From positions 11,240,985 through 11,304,984 of the forward strand of contig CM041196.1 in the NCBI GenBank assembly GCA_023078555.1: DNA of 64,000 nucleotides, read 5' to 3'. The stretch comes from Ulva prolifera (lineage: Eukaryota > Chlorophyta > Ulvophyceae > Ulvales > Ulvaceae). Both the position numbers and the translations under genes were made by a program. Below the pieces are notes generated by a model. That model worked only from the letters and a program-made list of their open reading frames with translations, ran no database searches and was not told the DNA's origin. Shown one piece after another: positions 61,702 to 64,000 of this stretch (positions within the stretch are counted from its first letter, which is position 1; each line of letters starts with the position of its first letter).

Positions 61702-64000
61702 ATGGCTACCCCGGGGAGCTTGATCTCGCTGTTGTGCACAGCCGTTGCGCTGTCATCAGTAGCGCTGCCAGTGCTGGGCGCCTTGCCAACAGCTCCGCAT
61801 GCGCCAGGTGCGCCTGAGTACACGCTCGCGGCAACTGCTCGTCATGAGCGCTGGGGACGGTTTTGCCTAGGCCCGCAACCGTCGACGTCGGCGCTGCGCG
61901 CTGCTCATGCTGATGCGCTGGCTGAGCTCGCTGAGCTTCCCTTCGGACTCTGGGGACTTCATATCAATCTGCTAGAAACACTCTAGTTAGCCATCCCGCG
62001 GGCTGGTCGGATAGCATGCTCAGTTGTTACAGAAGGGTGGGCGGGCACGGCCAAACACGATGCAAGCATTTTTCTGGGCGTTCGCAGTTCGTTGTCACGA
62101 CGCGTCGATGTGTATGGTGTGCTGGCGGTCAGCTAGCTGCATGATGACGCGATCTAACACACCAATACTGTACCCGCGGTAGATGTTGAGCTCTGTAGAG
62201 CACTGTAGAGGTCGACGACCAGTGCCTACGGAACGTGCGGCTGGCGGCAACTGTGAAGGATCTACCCACTGCCTCAGAATGTTGGCCTTCGTGATGCTCC
62301 ATGTGAATCCATTGATGAACCGCGGGGCAAGCATGGACGATGCTCAGCGTGCCGCGTGCGCAGCGTGCTGTTTCCCATCCGATTCCATGTCTCATGCGTA
62401 TCTGATGTCCTTGCAGCTGCATACGCAGCTGATATGACATCCCAGTGCACAATCGCGTCTCGAGGCAGGTCACGCAGGGATCGATCTGTCACGTCCCTCC
62501 GTTGCAATGCGTTCCGCTGGTGCTGTAGCGCGCTATGGCGTCGGCCGGTTCACAGTGAGACCGAGAGTCATCTGATGACGCGTGCGTACGTCAACGTGAT
62601 CTTCATAGCGCATGCATGCGGCGGCCGGGAACAGCACGGCGGACGGTGAGCGAGTCACGGGATGACCAGCGTTGACAACGAACGGCTGGGCTGCAACGGC
62701 GCATTGCAGCCCAGCCGTTCAGGCGCTACGTAGAAGGCATGGGGATGGGCGAAGCGCATGCACGTAACCGTGACCTACCGCCTGCACCCTATTTCGAACA
62801 CATACTCGGGACTCAAATGCCATCTCCACCGGTCCCCGTCACCCCTGCGCGCACTGGAGCCGTCTGCACCATGAGACCAGCACTGCAGTCAACGTGTAGG
62901 CAAAGACAGAAATTGCTCTGGGCTGGACCCGGACGTCTGCTCTGGTATTGTACATGACTCACAGGCATGCACACACACGCTCACCATTGGCCCACAAGAC
63001 AGCTACAGCCCAGTCCTCCTGTGCATTAATCCGCTGGGATCTTGGATCGTCAATCAATCGCGGGTTGCAAATCACAGCAGGCGTCGTCCGGTGGAACGGC
63101 CCACCATCCGAGCCGCCCCTGCCACTCAACGTCCGCGCACGATCCATCGCACGCCCACATTCATCTTGCGTAAGAATCCAGGCAATGCCTCATTTCACGA
63201 AGGCCGCACGCATGCAGCCATCTCACGGCGCAAGGCGGTCAGTGCCGCGAGCTGTGACATCAAGGCTGGCACCGACGTAACGAAGAAATCTGCTGCTGTT
63301 GTGGCCAACTTTGGTGTGCCCCCCCCCCCCCCCCCCCCCCCTGTTTCCTGTATGCCTGTCTTTTCTTTGTTCGACAGTAGCACTAAGAGCCCCTGGTGTT
63401 CCTTAACGCGATTGTCTGCTCTCATGCTGGGCCGGCGCATATCAGCAGTGATCTGTCAATGCCGTACCTGCATGCGGCCTCACTGATGGGGAGCGGTAGC
63501 CACACGCATACACCCAACTGAATGCATCGTGTGCGTGCAGCGTCGGAGGTGTCCGCGTTCATATGTGACCCAACTGGCGCTGCCTCGGAGCAGGTGGTTG
63601 TTTCGCGCGGCAATGCCATCGCCACCGCGGAGGCGGAGGGCTTCGCGCGGGCCGTCGCGTCCATCGCCGTCGACTGCGCCCTCAGTGCGCCCTACAACCT
63701 CCCCTGCCATTGCAGACTGCTACTGCTGTGGGGCCCAACCCGTCTTCATTTTCTGAACAACAGATTCGTGTCTACGTTGCACGATCCTATGTGCACTGCC
63801 AAGGAGGGTGCCCGGCCATCAACGGCTCAGCGAGCAATGCTCAGGCATGCATGCGGTGGATTCCGCTGCGCTGTGGGCGCGGTAGGCGGACTCAGCGTCG
63901 TATGTGGCTTGGGGGTGTGCAAGGCTGCCGCCGCAGCACACACCACGTCGATGCCAAGCCATGCATGTGCACCCCCACCCCGATGACGGGGGCGTTCCAC
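61702..64000 (+). CDS. Paralogue of the secreted Ala-rich protein, 3' part beyond window
   Basis: Exons 61702-61807 (signal peptide MATPGSLISLLCTAVALSSV... ending VLGA), 63218-63313 and 63541-63684, all ending in phase 1, with donors G|GTGCGC, G|GTGTGC and A|GTGCGC. The second and third exons have exactly the lengths (96 and 144 bases) of exons 52488-52583 and 52943-53086 of the upstream gene. They align without gaps: SAASCDIKAGTDVTKKSAAV against SVAQCDVVAATDASSQSAEV, and EAEGFARAVASIAVDC against TADSFARAVASISVDC. This proves a local duplication. A further Ala-rich candidate exon lies at about 62417-62465 (AYAADMTSQCTIASRG). The gene continues past the window end. Expected product: a secreted wall or matrix protein. 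Confidence 0.75.
63319..63341 (+). repeat. Poly-C run (23 bases) abutting a 5' splice site
   Basis: Exon 63218-63313 ends AACTTTG; the intron starts GTGTG and then 23 C follow, on the sense strand. This is the same arrangement as at 53090 in the paralogue, but after a different exon. Confidence 0.95.

Overview
This window is nuclear DNA of a eukaryote, most likely a photosynthetic alga of the green lineage. The evidence is spliced genes with GT-AG introns, GC-rich exons, a bacterial-type recA carrying an N-terminal organelle-targeting extension, and secreted cysteine-rich proteins with a C-terminal domain like those of algal wall or matrix proteins. The species cannot be fixed from sequence alone. 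There are no operons, no rRNA and no tRNA gene I could recognise. Most long open frames are chance frames. I found genes by reading protein sense together with splice sites, checking that intron phases agree. A common 5' splice site is G|GTGCGN, often followed by C-rich sequence; acceptors are mostly TGCAG or GCAG. Layout: 1-2.8 kb, no convincing gene. 2.8-6.7 kb (-), a DEDDy 3'-5' exonuclease (WRN-exonuclease class) with a very long disordered C-terminal exon. 6.7-19.2 kb, a repeat-rich desert with hAT-like MITEs, a tRNA-like SINE and several short dispersed repeats. 19.2-19.9 kb (+), a Gln-rich protein. 22.65-23.01 kb (+), a complete 79-residue single-membrane-span protein resembling a mitochondrial complex I accessory subunit, tail to tail with a small unrecognised (-) gene. 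23.8-27.4 kb (-), a PWI-domain RS/RD-rich splicing coactivator of SRRM1 type. 28.5-31.1 kb (+), a complete six-exon, 510-residue protein of no family I know. 33.3-34.2 kb (-), an intronless secreted Cys-containing protein. 37.5-41.6 kb (-), a complete seven-exon recA. 41.8-44.4 kb, fragments of one or more unrecognised genes. 45-48 kb, mostly repeats, including a second hAT-like MITE family. 48.65-57.6 kb (+), a secreted modular Ala-rich/Cys-patterned protein. 58.3-59.3 kb (-), an unrecognised gene. Near 60.1-60.3 kb (+), the last exon of a probable pfkB-family kinase. From 61.7 kb to the window end (+), a paralogue of the 48.65-57.6 kb gene that runs off the window. How the genes relate: they are ordinary independent nuclear genes. 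RecA serves organelle DNA recombination, the exonuclease nucleic-acid processing, the SRRM1-like protein splicing. The two secreted paralogues form a local duplicated family and are the best candidate for something undescribed. The strongest structural signal not explained by the genes is the long poly-C runs that begin 3 to 7 bases after 5' splice sites, always on the sense strand of the gene.
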